Shown here: positions 52,455-61,879 of the stretch, one piece after another
Position numbering within the stretch: position 1 is the first letter of the stretch
How the letters are laid out: each line of letters opens with the position of its first letter
Assembly: GCA_964523895.1 (NCBI GenBank)
Contig: CAZGBJ010000003.1
Location: forward strand, 1 to 64,000
DNA from: UBA7359 sp964523895
Lineage (GTDB): Bacteria > Pseudomonadota > Gammaproteobacteria > Eutrophobiales > Eutrophobiaceae
Reading direction: 5' to 3'
DNA length: 64,000 bases
Notes under the pieces: model-generated
What the model saw: the letters and a program-made list of their open reading frames with translations, nothing else
The model's database searches: none
Told to the model about the DNA's origin: nothing
Made by a program: the position numbers and the translations under genes

Positions 52455-53468
52455 ATGGCAATTAAAGTAGGTATCAATGGCTACGGTCGTATTGGTCGCA
52501 ACATCTTACGTGCGGTATATGAAGCAGGACGAACCGATGAAATTCAGATCGTCGCTATTAATGATTTAGGCGATTCAAATGCCAATGCTCATCTTACTCA
52601 ATATGATACCGCTCATGGAAAATTTCCGGGTACTGTTGTTGTCGAAGGTGACAATATGATTGTTAATGGTGACAAAGTACGTGTCCTTTCAGAACGTGAT
52701 CCGGCTAACTTACCCTGGGGAGAATTAGGTGTTGATGTCGTACTGGAATCAACCGGCTTTTTTGCCAGTAAAGCTAAAGCAAGTGCTCACCTTACCGGTG
52801 GTGCTAAGAAAGTCATTATATCTGCACCCGGTGGCAGTGATGTAGATGCCACGGTTGTTTATGGAGTTAATCATGGCGTACTTAAATCTAGCGACACAGT
52901 AATTTCAAATGCATCATGTACCACTAACTGTCTAGCACCTGTTGCAAAAGTTATTCATGAAAACATCGGTATGGTTGCGGGCGTTATGACCACAATTCAT
53001 GCTTATACCAATGATCAGGTTTTAACCGATGTTTATCATTCGGATTTACGCCGTGCACGTTCTGCGACCATGTCTATGATTCCGACCAAGACCGGAGCTG
53101 CTGCTGCAGTAGGATTGGTATTACCAGAACTAAACGGAAAGCTTGATGGCTTTTCTGTTCGTGTCCCAACGATCAATGTTTCTATGGTTGACTTAAGTTT
53201 TACCGCTGCAAGAGATACGTCTATCGAAGAAATTAATAGCTTAATGAAAACCGCTGCAGAAGGCCCACTTAAAGGTGTGCTTGCTTATAATGAAGCACCG
53301 TTAGTCTCTATCGATTTTAATCATGACCCGGCATCATCAACCTTTGACGCATCATTAACCAAGGTTCTTGAAGGTAAATTGGTTAAAGTCATTGCATGGT
53401 ATGACAATGAGTGGGGCTTTTCTAATCGTATGTTAGATACTACTGTTGCATTAATGAACGCAAGTTAG
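52455..53468 (+). CDS. gap: Glyceraldehyde-3-phosphate dehydrogenase
   Basis: Interconverts glyceraldehyde-3-phosphate and 1,3-bisphosphoglycerate. The 337 residues include the NAD-binding GINGYGRIGRNILRA and the active site SNASCTTNCLAP with the catalytic Cys. GTGGAG lies before the ATG. The gene is 35 bases after tkt and 16 before pgk. Cofactor preference (NAD or NADP) cannot be settled by eye. Confidence 0.97.
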   Translation: MAIKVGINGYGRIGRNILRAVYEAGRTDEIQIVAINDLGDSNANAHLTQYDTAHGKFPGTVVVEGDNMIVNGDKVRVLSERDPANLPWGELGVDVVLESTGFFASKAKASAHLTGGAKKVIISAPGGSDVDATVVYGVNHGVLKSSDTVISNASCTTNCLAPVAKVIHENIGMVAGVMTTIHAYTNDQVLTDVYHSDLRRARSATMSMIPTKTGAAAAVGLVLPELNGKLDGFSVRVPTINVSMVDLSFTAARDTSIEEINSLMKTAAEGPLKGVLAYNEAPLVSIDFNHDPASSTFDASLTKVLEGKLVKVIAWYDNEWGFSNRMLDTTVALMNAS

Positions 53469-53484
53469 AGAATAATATAAAGAA

Positions 53485-54696
53485 GTGTCAATACTGGTAA
53501 AAATTGCTGATCTGGATTTGTCGGGTAAGACGGTACTTATCCGTGAAGATTTTAATGTCCCGATAAAAAATGGTGAAGTCACTAGTGACATACGAATTCG
53601 TGCCGCAATACCAACACTCAAGGAAGTACTAGATGCAGGTGCGAAAATAATTTTAGTATCTCATTTAGGTCGTCCTGTTGCTGGCGAATATGACGATGCC
53701 TTTTCACTTGCGCCTGTCGCTAAATCATTAAGCGATCTTCTGAACATTAATGTTCCAGTAATTAAAGACTGGGTCAGTGGCATTAACATGGCAGATCATC
53801 GGGTTGTGCTTTGCGAAAATGTACGCTTCGAACCAGGCGAAACAAAAAATGATGATGAACTTGCACGTCACATGGCACAGCTATGCCAGGTTTATATCAA
53901 TGATGCCTTTGCAACTGCACATCGCGCACAGGCATCAACACACGGCGTCGCTAAATATGCTGGAATATCAGCGGCAGGACCTTTACTGATTAATGAATTA
54001 AAATCGTTATCTAAAGCGTTAAGAGAACCTGAAAAACCGGTTATTGCGATCGTTGGTGGCGCAAAAGTATCAAGCAAACTTACCATTCTTGAAAGCCTGT
54101 CCGAAAAGGTTGACCAGTTAATTGTTGGTGGTGGCATTGTAAATACCTTTTTAAAAGCGGCCGGCTATGAAGTTGGCAAATCGCTTTATGAAGCTGATTT
54201 GGTTGAGGTCGCTAGTAGACTCATGGAACAAGCTGAAGAGAATGGTTGCCAGATTCCATTACCTATTGATGTTATTTGCGGTAAGGAATTTGATGAGAAA
54301 ACAAAAGCGGAAACAAAATTAATCAGCGATGTCGAAACTGACGATATGATTATGGATGTTGGTCCTGAAACAACGAAGATGCTAAATAAGATGATTGCTA
54401 AAGCAAAGACTATCGTCTGGAATGGTCCTCTTGGCGTTTTTGAATTTGATCAATTTAGTAATGGTACTAAGGGGCTTGCAAAAGCTATTGCTGATAGTGG
54501 TGCGTACTCTATTGCCGGAGGCGGGGACACTATTGCCGCTATTTCAAAATTTGGTGTTGAAAACAACATCTCTTATATCTCAACCGGTGGCGGTGCTTTT
54601 CTTGAATTTCTTGAAGGCAAGAAACTTCCTGCTATCGAGATCCTCGAAGAAGCTGCGCGCGCCTGGACTGCGATGGAACAGGCAAGGGAACTGTAA
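53485..54696 (+). CDS. pgk: Phosphoglycerate kinase
   Basis: Transfers phosphate between 1,3-bisphosphoglycerate and ADP. The start is GTG at 53485, 16 bases after gap, with only AAAGAA as a weak ribosome binding site. The 403 residues have DFNVPIKNG, SHLGRP, the hinge and nucleotide-binding GGAKVSSKL, and the C-terminal GGGDTIAA loop. Typical family length. Confidence 0.97.
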   Translation: MSILVKIADLDLSGKTVLIREDFNVPIKNGEVTSDIRIRAAIPTLKEVLDAGAKIILVSHLGRPVAGEYDDAFSLAPVAKSLSDLLNINVPVIKDWVSGINMADHRVVLCENVRFEPGETKNDDELARHMAQLCQVYINDAFATAHRAQASTHGVAKYAGISAAGPLLINELKSLSKALREPEKPVIAIVGGAKVSSKLTILESLSEKVDQLIVGGGIVNTFLKAAGYEVGKSLYEADLVEVASRLMEQAEENGCQIPLPIDVICGKEFDEKTKAETKLISDVETDDMIMDVGPETTKMLNKMIAKAKTIVWNGPLGVFEFDQFSNGTKGLAKAIADSGAYSIAGGGDTIAAISKFGVENNISYISTGGGAFLEFLEGKKLPAIEILEEAARAWTAMEQAREL

Positions 54697-54769
54697 AAAA
54701 TTCTTTATATTTAGAATATGACAAACAACGCTTAATAATAATTATAATAAAATGGACAACCACTAGCAG

Positions 54770-56212
54770 ATGAGAAGAACTAAAATTATTGCAACGCTTG
54801 GGCCAGCTACTGATAAAGCAGGTATGTTGGAGAAGTTGCTTGATGCAGGGGTTGATGTATTTCGACTTAACTATTCTCATCAAACGCATGCAGATCATGA
54901 AAGACGGATAAATGAAATTCGTCAACTGTCTCATAAAAATAAACACGCCGTTGCTGTCATAGCAGACTTGCAAGGCCCAAAGATTCGGATAGAGCATTTC
55001 AAAAAAGGGAAAGTTCAACTACTGGAAGGTGCTAATTTTAAAATTAATACTAATCTCGCTACTGAAGATGGTGATGAAACTCAGGTTGGCGTCACTTACA
55101 AAGAGCTCGCTAAAGATGTAAAAGCAAAAGACAAATTGTTAATCGACGATGGAAAAATTGTTTTGCATGTTAAATCTGTCGATAAACATATTATTGATTG
55201 CGAAGTTGTCACTGGCGGAGAATTAAGTAACAACAAGGGCATCAATCTTCAAGGCGGTGGCTTATCAGCAAGTGCCGTTACTGAAAAAGATGTCGAAGAT
55301 ATGAAGCATGCTGCTGAAATAAAAGTCGATTATATAGCCATCTCATTTCCAAGAGATGAAAACGATGTGAAGAAAGCACGTAAGATGATGGATGAATGTA
55401 ATTGTGCTGCACGATTAATTTCAAAAATTGAACGTGCCGAAGCACTTAATCATATTGAGGAAATCATTGAAGCTTCTGATGCGATCATGATTGCACGCGG
55501 TGATTTAGGTGTAGAAATTGGTGATGCTGCTTTACCGCCCGTACAAAAAAGCCTGATTAAAATGGCAAGAGATATGGATACAGCAGTCATAACGGCAACG
55601 CAAATGATGGAATCTATGACCGAACATAAAATTCCGACTCGTGCTGAAGTGTTTGATGTTGCCAATGCCGTTATTGATGGTACCGATGCGGTAATGTTAT
55701 CTGGCGAAACCAGTATTGGTCTTTATCCAGATAAAGTGGTTGAAGCAATGTCACGTGTTTGTGAAGAAGCAGAAAAGCAGCGCAGCGTGCGTATATCAGA
55801 TCATCGTATTAATCAACGTTTTGAAACTATTTCAGAAGCTGTCGCTATGTCGACCATGTATGCTGCGAACCATATAGGCGCTAAAGCAATTTGTACACTA
55901 ACCGAAACTGGCGGAACTTGCTTATGGATGTCACGTATTAGTTCAGGCTTGCCTATCTTTGCATTTACCAGACATACTTCTACGCGAAGACGAGTCGCAT
56001 TGTACCGTGGCGTTTATCCTATGAAACTGGATATCACCCATACTGATCCACTGGAAGCAAACAAACAAATGGTCGATCAACTAATAGCTCAAGGCACTGT
56101 TGAAGATGGTGATTATGTCATTATTACTAAAGGTGACTTGCGAGGTAAACGCGGCGGCACTAACAATATGAAAATCATTCAAGTAGGACAGGCACTAGAA
56201 CATACTCTTTAA
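54770..56212 (+). CDS. pyk: Pyruvate kinase
   Basis: Makes pyruvate and ATP from phosphoenolpyruvate and ADP. The 480 residues start TKIIATLGPATDKAGMLEKLLDAG as the family does. The active-site Lys is in ISKIERAEA, and MIARGDLGVEIG and TATQMMESM form the catalytic signature. It lies 73 bases after pgk, with an ATG following AT-rich sequence and no strong ribosome binding site. Its presence with fba and gap points to glycolysis as well as gluconeogenesis. Confidence 0.96.
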   Translation: MRRTKIIATLGPATDKAGMLEKLLDAGVDVFRLNYSHQTHADHERRINEIRQLSHKNKHAVAVIADLQGPKIRIEHFKKGKVQLLEGANFKINTNLATEDGDETQVGVTYKELAKDVKAKDKLLIDDGKIVLHVKSVDKHIIDCEVVTGGELSNNKGINLQGGGLSASAVTEKDVEDMKHAAEIKVDYIAISFPRDENDVKKARKMMDECNCAARLISKIERAEALNHIEEIIEASDAIMIARGDLGVEIGDAALPPVQKSLIKMARDMDTAVITATQMMESMTEHKIPTRAEVFDVANAVIDGTDAVMLSGETSIGLYPDKVVEAMSRVCEEAEKQRSVRISDHRINQRFETISEAVAMSTMYAANHIGAKAICTLTETGGTCLWMSRISSGLPIFAFTRHTSTRRRVALYRGVYPMKLDITHTDPLEANKQMVDQLIAQGTVEDGDYVIITKGDLRGKRGGTNNMKIIQVGQALEHTL

Positions 56213-56260
56213 AAGAATCACACAAATAACACTATAAATAGCGTTAACGAGGCAAATAAA

Positions 56261-57283
56261 ATGAGCGCAGCAGAACTCGAAGCAACAGCAAAAACAATGG
56301 TAGAAAATGGTAAAGGTATTCTTGCCATAGACGAAAGCACACCAACTATAGGCAAGCGGTTTGATACGATTAATCTCGAATCGACTGAAGAAAATAGACG
56401 CACCTATCGTGATTTATTAATCACTAACCCCGGTGGCAAAGAATACATCAGTGGCATGATTCTTTTTGATGAAACAATTCGTCAATCAACCAGTGATGGT
56501 ACGCCTTTCGCTAAAGCATTAATTGATCAAGGCATCATGCCTGGAATTAAAGTCGATACTGGCGCTAAGGAGTTTGCTCGACATCCGGATGAAAAAATCA
56601 CTGAAGGTCTTGATGGCCTACGTGATCGCTTGGCCGAGTATAAAGAACTTGGTGCTAAATTTGCCAAATGGCGAGCTGTTATAACCATTGGAGATAATAT
56701 TCCAAGTCAGGCATGTATCGATGCTAATGCACATGCACTTGCTCGTTACGCCGGACTCTGTCAGGAAGCAGGCATTGTTCCTATGGTTGAGCCTGAAGTT
56801 TTAATGGATGCAGATAATACAATTGAACGTTGTTATGAAGTAACTGAAAAAACATTATCAACATTATTCAATGCACTTAAGAGTCAGGATGTCAGTATTG
56901 AACACACCATCTTAAAAATTAATATGGTGATCTCTGGCAAGCAATGTTCAACACAAGCTGATGTACAGGAGGTAGCAGATAAAACGGTAGAATGTCTACT
57001 CAAGAACGTACCTGCTGAACTTCCTGGTATCGTTTTTCTTTCTGGCGGACAAAGTGAGGAACTGGCAACAGCCCACCTTAATGCAATGAACGCTGGTAAT
57101 TCTGACCTTCCCTGGCCATTAAGCTTTTCTTATGGACGCGCACTACAAGCACCATGTATTAAAGCATGGGGTGGTAAAGCCGAAAATGTTGAAGCTGCAC
57201 AAAAAGCTTTATTGCATCGTTCTAAATGTAATAGCCTGGCTTGCAAAGGCGAGTACAACGCAGATATGGAAAATATTTCTTAA
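56261..57283 (+). CDS. fba: Class I fructose-bisphosphate aldolase
   Basis: Cleaves or forms fructose-1,6-bisphosphate with a Schiff-base mechanism. The 340 residues are like eukaryotic class I aldolase, with GKGILAIDESTPTIGKRF, KWRAVITI, VEPEVL and the Schiff-base Lys in TILKINMVISGK. Many bacteria use the zinc class II enzyme instead. The class I form in the same operon is a point of interest. GAGG lies upstream of the ATG. The gene follows pyk by 48 bases. Confidence 0.94.
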   Translation: MSAAELEATAKTMVENGKGILAIDESTPTIGKRFDTINLESTEENRRTYRDLLITNPGGKEYISGMILFDETIRQSTSDGTPFAKALIDQGIMPGIKVDTGAKEFARHPDEKITEGLDGLRDRLAEYKELGAKFAKWRAVITIGDNIPSQACIDANAHALARYAGLCQEAGIVPMVEPEVLMDADNTIERCYEVTEKTLSTLFNALKSQDVSIEHTILKINMVISGKQCSTQADVQEVADKTVECLLKNVPAELPGIVFLSGGQSEELATAHLNAMNAGNSDLPWPLSFSYGRALQAPCIKAWGGKAENVEAAQKALLHRSKCNSLACKGEYNADMENIS

Positions 57284-57295
57284 AAATTAATACTC

Positions 57296-57559
57296 ATGTC
57301 AGATATTAATTTAACTGAAGAGGCAAGTGCCGCCTATCAAGCCTTTCAGGCAATGCGAGAAAGCAAACAAACATACTTTACATTCCTGCAAGAAATTGAT
57401 GTCAAATACAAAGAAGGTGGTGAAGCAAGCAGTAATGAAACCGAGGAGCTTTCAAAGCTCCTCGCTAGTCATAGTGAAAAAGTCGCTGTATTCAATGATG
57501 CAATGAAAGCCGTTGAAGACTTTGAAGCAAGAGATGCATTAATTAAACTGATGTCTTAA
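57296..57559 (+). CDS. Small helical protein of unknown function, end of the sugar-phosphate operon
   Basis: An 87-residue, acidic, mostly helical protein (EEASAAYQAFQAMRESKQ, then EETEELSKLLASHSEK-like helix), without signal peptide or Cys. I do not recognise a family. It begins 12 bases after fba, so it is very likely in the same transcript and may be a regulator or partner of one of these enzymes. There is no experimental hint. Confidence 0.65.
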   Translation: MSDINLTEEASAAYQAFQAMRESKQTYFTFLQEIDVKYKEGGEASSNETEELSKLLASHSEKVAVFNDAMKAVEDFEARDALIKLMS

Positions 57560-57580
57560 CCCCGTTTAATTAGAATCTTA

Positions 57581-57784
57581 TTACTGATTTTCTAACGCAT
57601 TGCGGGTATTTTCAGCCGCATCCATCATTATTCCTTCAACTTCTTTTGCTTTATTGATCGTGTCCGTTTGTTCTTTCCAAACGTGATCTTCTTTAGCTGC
57701 CGTACCGCTATTTCCTTCATCGGAACAGGCTATAAGAAATAAACATAAACTCGTTAATAACGATAACCTTATAAATTTGCCCAT
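57581..57784 (-). CDS. Small lipoprotein of unknown function
   Basis: A 67-residue protein with a lipoprotein signal peptide: hydrophobic segment LSLLTSLCLFLIAC with the lipobox Cys at about residue 20. The mature part is short and acidic or Lys-rich (KEDHVWKEQTDTINKAKEVE). It lies 17 bases downstream of the carbonic anhydrase on the same strand. Function is unknown. Confidence 0.7.
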   Translation of the reverse strand: MGKFIRLSLLTSLCLFLIACSDEGNSGTAAKEDHVWKEQTDTINKAKEVEGIMMDAAENTRNALENQ

Positions 57785-57801
57785 AACCAGCTCCTATTTG
57801 T

Positions 57802-58449
57802 TTATTCTTCTAATTGAATATCTTCTACTGGAACAAAGTCATCACCTTGTTTACCTAATAAACTACCGGAATCAATATCGAAATACCAGCCATGCACGAA
57901 TAGTTTTCCTTCATCATAACGCTCCTTAATCCAAGGGAAAGTCATTAAGTTTTTTAATGACGTTTCAATTGATGCCTTTTCACAAAGCGTACATTGTTCT
58001 GAAAACTCTTTATCACCGTGTTCTTCTAATATCTTATTACGCGCTGACTTCGCTATCTCCATCCATGGATCGATAAACACATATTTATGATCTAGATGAT
58101 CTCCTTCCATTAAACTTTTAATACCACCACACTGACTATGTCCAAAAACAATAATATGTTTTACTTCGAGATGCTTTATCGCAAACTCCATCGCAGCACT
58201 GGTACCGTGAGACTTATCATCGGGTTCGTTAACCGGAACAAGATTAGCAACATTACGAATAACGAAAATATCACCCGGAACGGTATCCATAACTTGAGCA
58301 GGATGGACACGCGAATCACAACAGGATATCACTAGAAATTTTGGTGACTGACCTTGTTCAAATAAACTATTATAAACTTCCGGTTGCTCTTCAAAATATT
58401 TTTGATGAAAACGTTGATAGCCATCAATTAAATTAATTATCTCTTTCAT
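57802..58449 (-). CDS. Beta-class carbonic anhydrase
   Basis: Interconverts carbon dioxide and bicarbonate. The 215 residues carry the zinc ligands and Asp-Arg dyad: SCCDSRVHP (Cys-x-Asp-x-Arg) and HSQCGGI (His and Cys). There is no signal peptide, so it is cytoplasmic. It lies 16 bases after purC on the same strand, across from the sugar-phosphate operon. Purine synthesis and, if present, carbon fixation both use bicarbonate or CO2. Confidence 0.93.
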   Translation of the reverse strand: MKEIINLIDGYQRFHQKYFEEQPEVYNSLFEQGQSPKFLVISCCDSRVHPAQVMDTVPGDIFVIRNVANLVPVNEPDDKSHGTSAAMEFAIKHLEVKHIIVFGHSQCGGIKSLMEGDHLDHKYVFIDPWMEIAKSARNKILEEHGDKEFSEQCTLCEKASIETSLKNLMTFPWIKERYDEGKLFVHGWYFDIDSGSLLGKQGDDFVPVEDIQLEE

Positions 58450-58465
58450 TCAGTCTACTTACCTC

Positions 58466-59356
58466 TTACAGTATTAATTTATCGCGTGCTTCTTCGTATT
58501 TTGCCGCGGTGTTATTCATCACTTCTTCTGGCAATTTTGGCCCAGGTGCCGTTTTATCCCAATCTAGTGTTTCCAGATAATCCCTAATATATTGCTTATC
58601 AAAACTGGGCGGACTTGTGCCCACCTCATATGATTCTACAGGCCAGAATCGTGATGAATCCGGTGTTAAAACTTCATCAATCAAAACAAGTTCTTCATTT
58701 TCGTCCAGACCAAATTCAAATTTGGTATCAGCAATAATAATGCCTTTTGTCCGAGCATATTCCACTGCCTGAGTGTAAATTTTCAAACTAATATCGCGAA
58801 CCTGCTCTGCCAGTTTTTTCCCGATCAACTTAACAGTTTCATCAAAATCAATGTTCTCATCATGGTCACCAACATCGGCTTTTGTTGCGGGAGTAAAAAT
58901 GGGTTCCGGCAATTTTTCGGCTTGTTGTAAACCTGATGGTAGACTGATTCCACAAACAGAACCCGTTGCTTGATAATCCTTCCAGCCAGAGCCAATTAAG
59001 TAACCACGGATAACTGCTTCGATAGGTAAAGGTTTTAATTTTCTTACAACAATAGCTCGGCCTGCCAAAACGTCGAGCTCGTCTGTTTCTTTAATCACAT
59101 CTTTAACCGGAATATCAGTCAAATGATTTGGAAGAATACTTTCACACCGTTTAAACCAGAAATTAGACACTTCTGTTAACACGCGACCTTTACCAGGAAT
59201 TGGATCGGGTAAAATAACATCAAACGCTGAGAGCCGATCACTGGTTACGATCAACATATGCTGATCATCAATACCGTATATATCCCTGACCTTGCCATTA
59301 CTAATAAGCGGTAAACTTTTAATATGAGAACGATAAAGTACGTCTGATTTGGATTG
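58466..59356 (-). CDS. purC: Phosphoribosylaminoimidazole-succinocarboxamide synthase, long form
   Basis: Purine synthesis step 8 (SAICAR synthase). Using ATG 59356 it has 296 residues. An upstream ATG at 59395 adds 13 residues, but the family usually begins close to the 59356 position. No good ribosome binding site marks either. Motifs are GKVRDIYGID, TSDRLSAFDVILPDPIPGKG, FTPATKADVGDHDENI and LIDEVLTPDSSRFW. At about 300 residues it is the longer, yeast-like form, not the 237-residue E. coli type. Confidence 0.93.
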   Translation of the reverse strand, partial: QSKSDVLYRSHIKSLPLISNGKVRDIYGIDDQHMLIVTSDRLSAFDVILPDPIPGKGRVLTEVSNFWFKRCESILPNHLTDIPVKDVIKETDELDVLAGRAIVVRKLKPLPIEAVIRGYLIGSGWKDYQATGSVCGISLPSGLQQAEKLPEPIFTPATKADVGDHDENIDFDETVKLIGKKLAEQVRDISLKIYTQAVEYARTKGIIIADTKFEFGLDENEELVLIDEVLTPDSSRFWPVESYEVGTSPPSFDKQYIRDYLETLDWDKTAPGPKLPEEVMNNTAAKYEEARDKLIL

Positions 59357-59447
59357 CATAATGTTAAAAACGAGCCCTTCTTTATAAAGCGCCATTCTCC
59401 CACACTCGCTAGATTTCAGCTATTGCTCGCTGCAAGAAAAAAACTGC

Positions 59448-60275
59448 TCAAGGTTGCAATATATCTTGCCAATGTTCTACCCAACAGCAATCATGGCTGA
59501 AATCAGGAATTATTTTGTAGCTAAATAAAGTATTTTTTTCGGAACGCGCGATAAATGATAACTGCGTCTTCTCGGGAACAACCTTGTCCTGACCACCCCA
59601 GAAATGCTGCTGCCTTATGCCTTCTAGCTCTGTTAGATAACTCAATGGTGTTAACGAACCACTCAATTTTGACACCCCATGCCAATCACTCCAGGCTTCA
59701 TGATCAATATTTGCAGCGATTGTTGTTATTTTGCTTACATCGTTTCTACTCGCTGCAACTAACATTGCTATAACACCACCACCTGAATAACCGATTAATT
59801 CGATGTTGGTAGCTTTTGATTGCGTTTTAATTTTTGTTATCGCTTCACTCATCGCATCGACAACTTCTCTTGCATATCTATGTGACGACCAATATTTGGT
59901 TGAACATTTTTTAAGTTGCTCTTTATTAAGGTACTGACAAGGACGAGCCAGATAAGCCACATTCGGTCCTGGATCAATTACTGCTAGCTCTAATGCGATT
60001 GGTTTTCTAGGCGTAGGGTTATCAGATAAGCTGTTTTTACGTTCCCATGCATGACCATCACCCTCGATATATATAACAATCTTATTTGTTATTACCTTAT
60101 TGATTTTTACATAAGCAAATAGATCAAAGTCTTCAGTTTGAATAAGCTGGTTTTTAAAACCCGCCTTTACCGCCTCAGTTGTTGTTTCTATAAGCGATGA
60201 AGTAGAACAGCCATTGATACTCAATAGACATATAATTAGAAACACACGGGAACTTGCTTGTGGTTGTTTATTCAA
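59448..60275 (-). CDS. Lipoprotein alpha/beta-hydrolase
   Basis: A 275-residue predicted lipoprotein (lipobox LSINGCS, Cys at about residue 23). The fold is an alpha/beta hydrolase: nucleophile Ser in IGYSGGGVIAML, a possible His in SHDCCWVEHW near the C-terminus, and an Asp in FWGGQDKVVPEK. The oxyanion region IYIEGDGHAWERK also fits. The substrate is unknown. It stands alone between purC and the autotransporter-like genes. Confidence 0.83.
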   Translation of the reverse strand: MNKQPQASSRVFLIICLLSINGCSTSSLIETTTEAVKAGFKNQLIQTEDFDLFAYVKINKVITNKIVIYIEGDGHAWERKNSLSDNPTPRKPIALELAVIDPGPNVAYLARPCQYLNKEQLKKCSTKYWSSHRYAREVVDAMSEAITKIKTQSKATNIELIGYSGGGVIAMLVAASRNDVSKITTIAANIDHEAWSDWHGVSKLSGSLTPLSYLTELEGIRQQHFWGGQDKVVPEKTQLSFIARSEKNTLFSYKIIPDFSHDCCWVEHWQDILQP

Positions 60276-60351
60276 CTGAATACAAAAAATTGTGTGCTAA
60301 TGCACAAGAGATACAGTTACAGGTATATATACCTCGTTGTATTAATAATAC

Positions 60352-61773
60352 CTAGAAATCAACTCTTATCGTCATGCTGATTCTATCTTCGTCAAAATCT
60401 TCTCTGAGAAAACGTTTACTGTATTCGAGATTACCGCTAATACCATTCTTATTAAAATAACGAAAACCCGTCGTCATCAATATATCATCACTGTCATTTG
60501 AAGCTTGCGGACCTGTTGCCACAGTAATTTCTCTCAATTGAAAATCGTTTTGATAAGATAAATTAATAAAGGGCTCATAATTGTCCCAGCTATAAGCAAT
60601 ATCACCCGCAATACTCAAGGAACCCAATTTGGTGCGGCTATCATCAACAACGATTCCGTTACTCTCTGTATAACTATCTATATTACTACTTGCATACGAA
60701 GCACCAACACGACCACCAATGATCCAATTATCATAAAAGGTAATACCGTTAAGATTGAATGCGCTAAACCATCTGTCTGCATTCGGCGTACTGGTAATTT
60801 GAGTCGTTGTCGCTGGAGCGACACGAAATTGATTATATTCAACTTTCGAATAACCCACAGTGAAATCAACACTTAAACTGTCCGTTAATAATGCACCAAA
60901 ATAAGGAGCTATCGTGTAACTATCCGTCTCCTGGTTCCCCGAGTTAAATGTCGTATCAACATCTCCTCTATCATAACCAAAAGCAACGCCTAATATCGTA
61001 TTGCCCCAAAAGCCAAAATCAATCCCACCAAGGAAACTATGACTGGTACCATCAAAAGCAGTGCTACTCAGGTTATTTTCATAATCGGTATAGGAATAAC
61101 TACCCCATACACCGTAAGGAATTGTTGATCCGTCACCAGCATTCAGCCCCGTGGCACCTTGCAATTTGAATTGATTGTCAGTGACACGGGAACCACTGGT
61201 AAAACCTACGCCGCTCAATGCACCGGAAACGTGACCACTAACATCTGAAATCGTACTCTGCACCTGAGTATTAAATAAAGCAGCTTCTGTAACTGTACTA
61301 CTACTTGTAACCTCAGGAACAATAACGTTGCTACCACTGACACGAGTCAACGTTGCAGAAGTTGAAAATGTACAGCCGCCACCAAAATCGCCTGTTGAAG
61401 TAGTGGTCAGTGTGGTTCCAATTAGTGTTGCAGAAAATGAAGTAAATACACCAAAATTACCAAAAGAATCTTGCAGACCACCACTGAGTCCAGTAAGTGT
61501 GTTACCAGAAATTGAATTTGATCCTTGAAAACTTACGATTGATCCATCAAATGTTGCATTAGTCGTTCCTGTGGCGCTAATAATATTTCCATTCAGACCT
61601 GAAAAAGAAGTAGAGTTAGTGCCATTAAAAGGACCGCCAGCACATGAACCAAATAGAGTTATGCTCTCTGGACCGACAAATGTGCCTAAAAAATCCTCAT
61701 TAGTAACCGCAGTCGCCGAAACAGGCAAATAAAACAATGCGAACAACAAGAAAGGTGAGATTAAACGATTCAT
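60352..61773 (-). CDS. Autotransporter-type beta-barrel protein, paralogue 1
   Basis: A 473-residue surface protein with a Sec signal peptide (ending SATA, about residue 22). Residues 25-155 are a Ser/Thr/Gly-rich passenger-like region. Residues 165-215 form a linker helix region (STVTEAALFNTQVQSTISDV), and 225-473 an autotransporter-like barrel ending in Phe (IRVDF). The C-terminal half is nearly the same as in the next gene. Four copies of an octanucleotide lie directly upstream of its start, overlapping the ribosome binding site. It lies 106 bases downstream of paralogue 2. Function is unknown. Confidence 0.83.
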   Translation of the reverse strand: MNRLISPFLLFALFYLPVSATAVTNEDFLGTFVGPESITLFGSCAGGPFNGTNSTSFSGLNGNIISATGTTNATFDGSIVSFQGSNSISGNTLTGLSGGLQDSFGNFGVFTSFSATLIGTTLTTTSTGDFGGGCTFSTSATLTRVSGSNVIVPEVTSSSTVTEAALFNTQVQSTISDVSGHVSGALSGVGFTSGSRVTDNQFKLQGATGLNAGDGSTIPYGVWGSYSYTDYENNLSSTAFDGTSHSFLGGIDFGFWGNTILGVAFGYDRGDVDTTFNSGNQETDSYTIAPYFGALLTDSLSVDFTVGYSKVEYNQFRVAPATTTQITSTPNADRWFSAFNLNGITFYDNWIIGGRVGASYASSNIDSYTESNGIVVDDSRTKLGSLSIAGDIAYSWDNYEPFINLSYQNDFQLREITVATGPQASNDSDDILMTTGFRYFNKNGISGNLEYSKRFLREDFDEDRISMTIRVDF

Positions 61774-61781
61774 AGAATTTC

Positions 61782-61813
61782 CCTTAATTCCTTAATTCCT
61801 TAATTCCTTAATT
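61782..61813 (-). repeat. Octanucleotide tandem repeat at the paralogue 1 ribosome binding site
   Basis: Four perfect units of CCTTAATT on the plus strand (AATTAAGG in the sense of the gene) lie directly before the start codon. The unit nearest the gene makes AAGGGAAA, the ribosome binding site, about 7 bases from ATG 61773. Every unit carries AAGG, so a change in copy number could alter spacing or initiation. Such repeats are typical of slipped-strand phase variation. Confidence 0.85.
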
Positions 61814-61879
61814 AAGCTTGGAAAATACAACAATTAAATGAAAAAAACTACATTTTCCGTGAAAGATACTTGAATTAAC

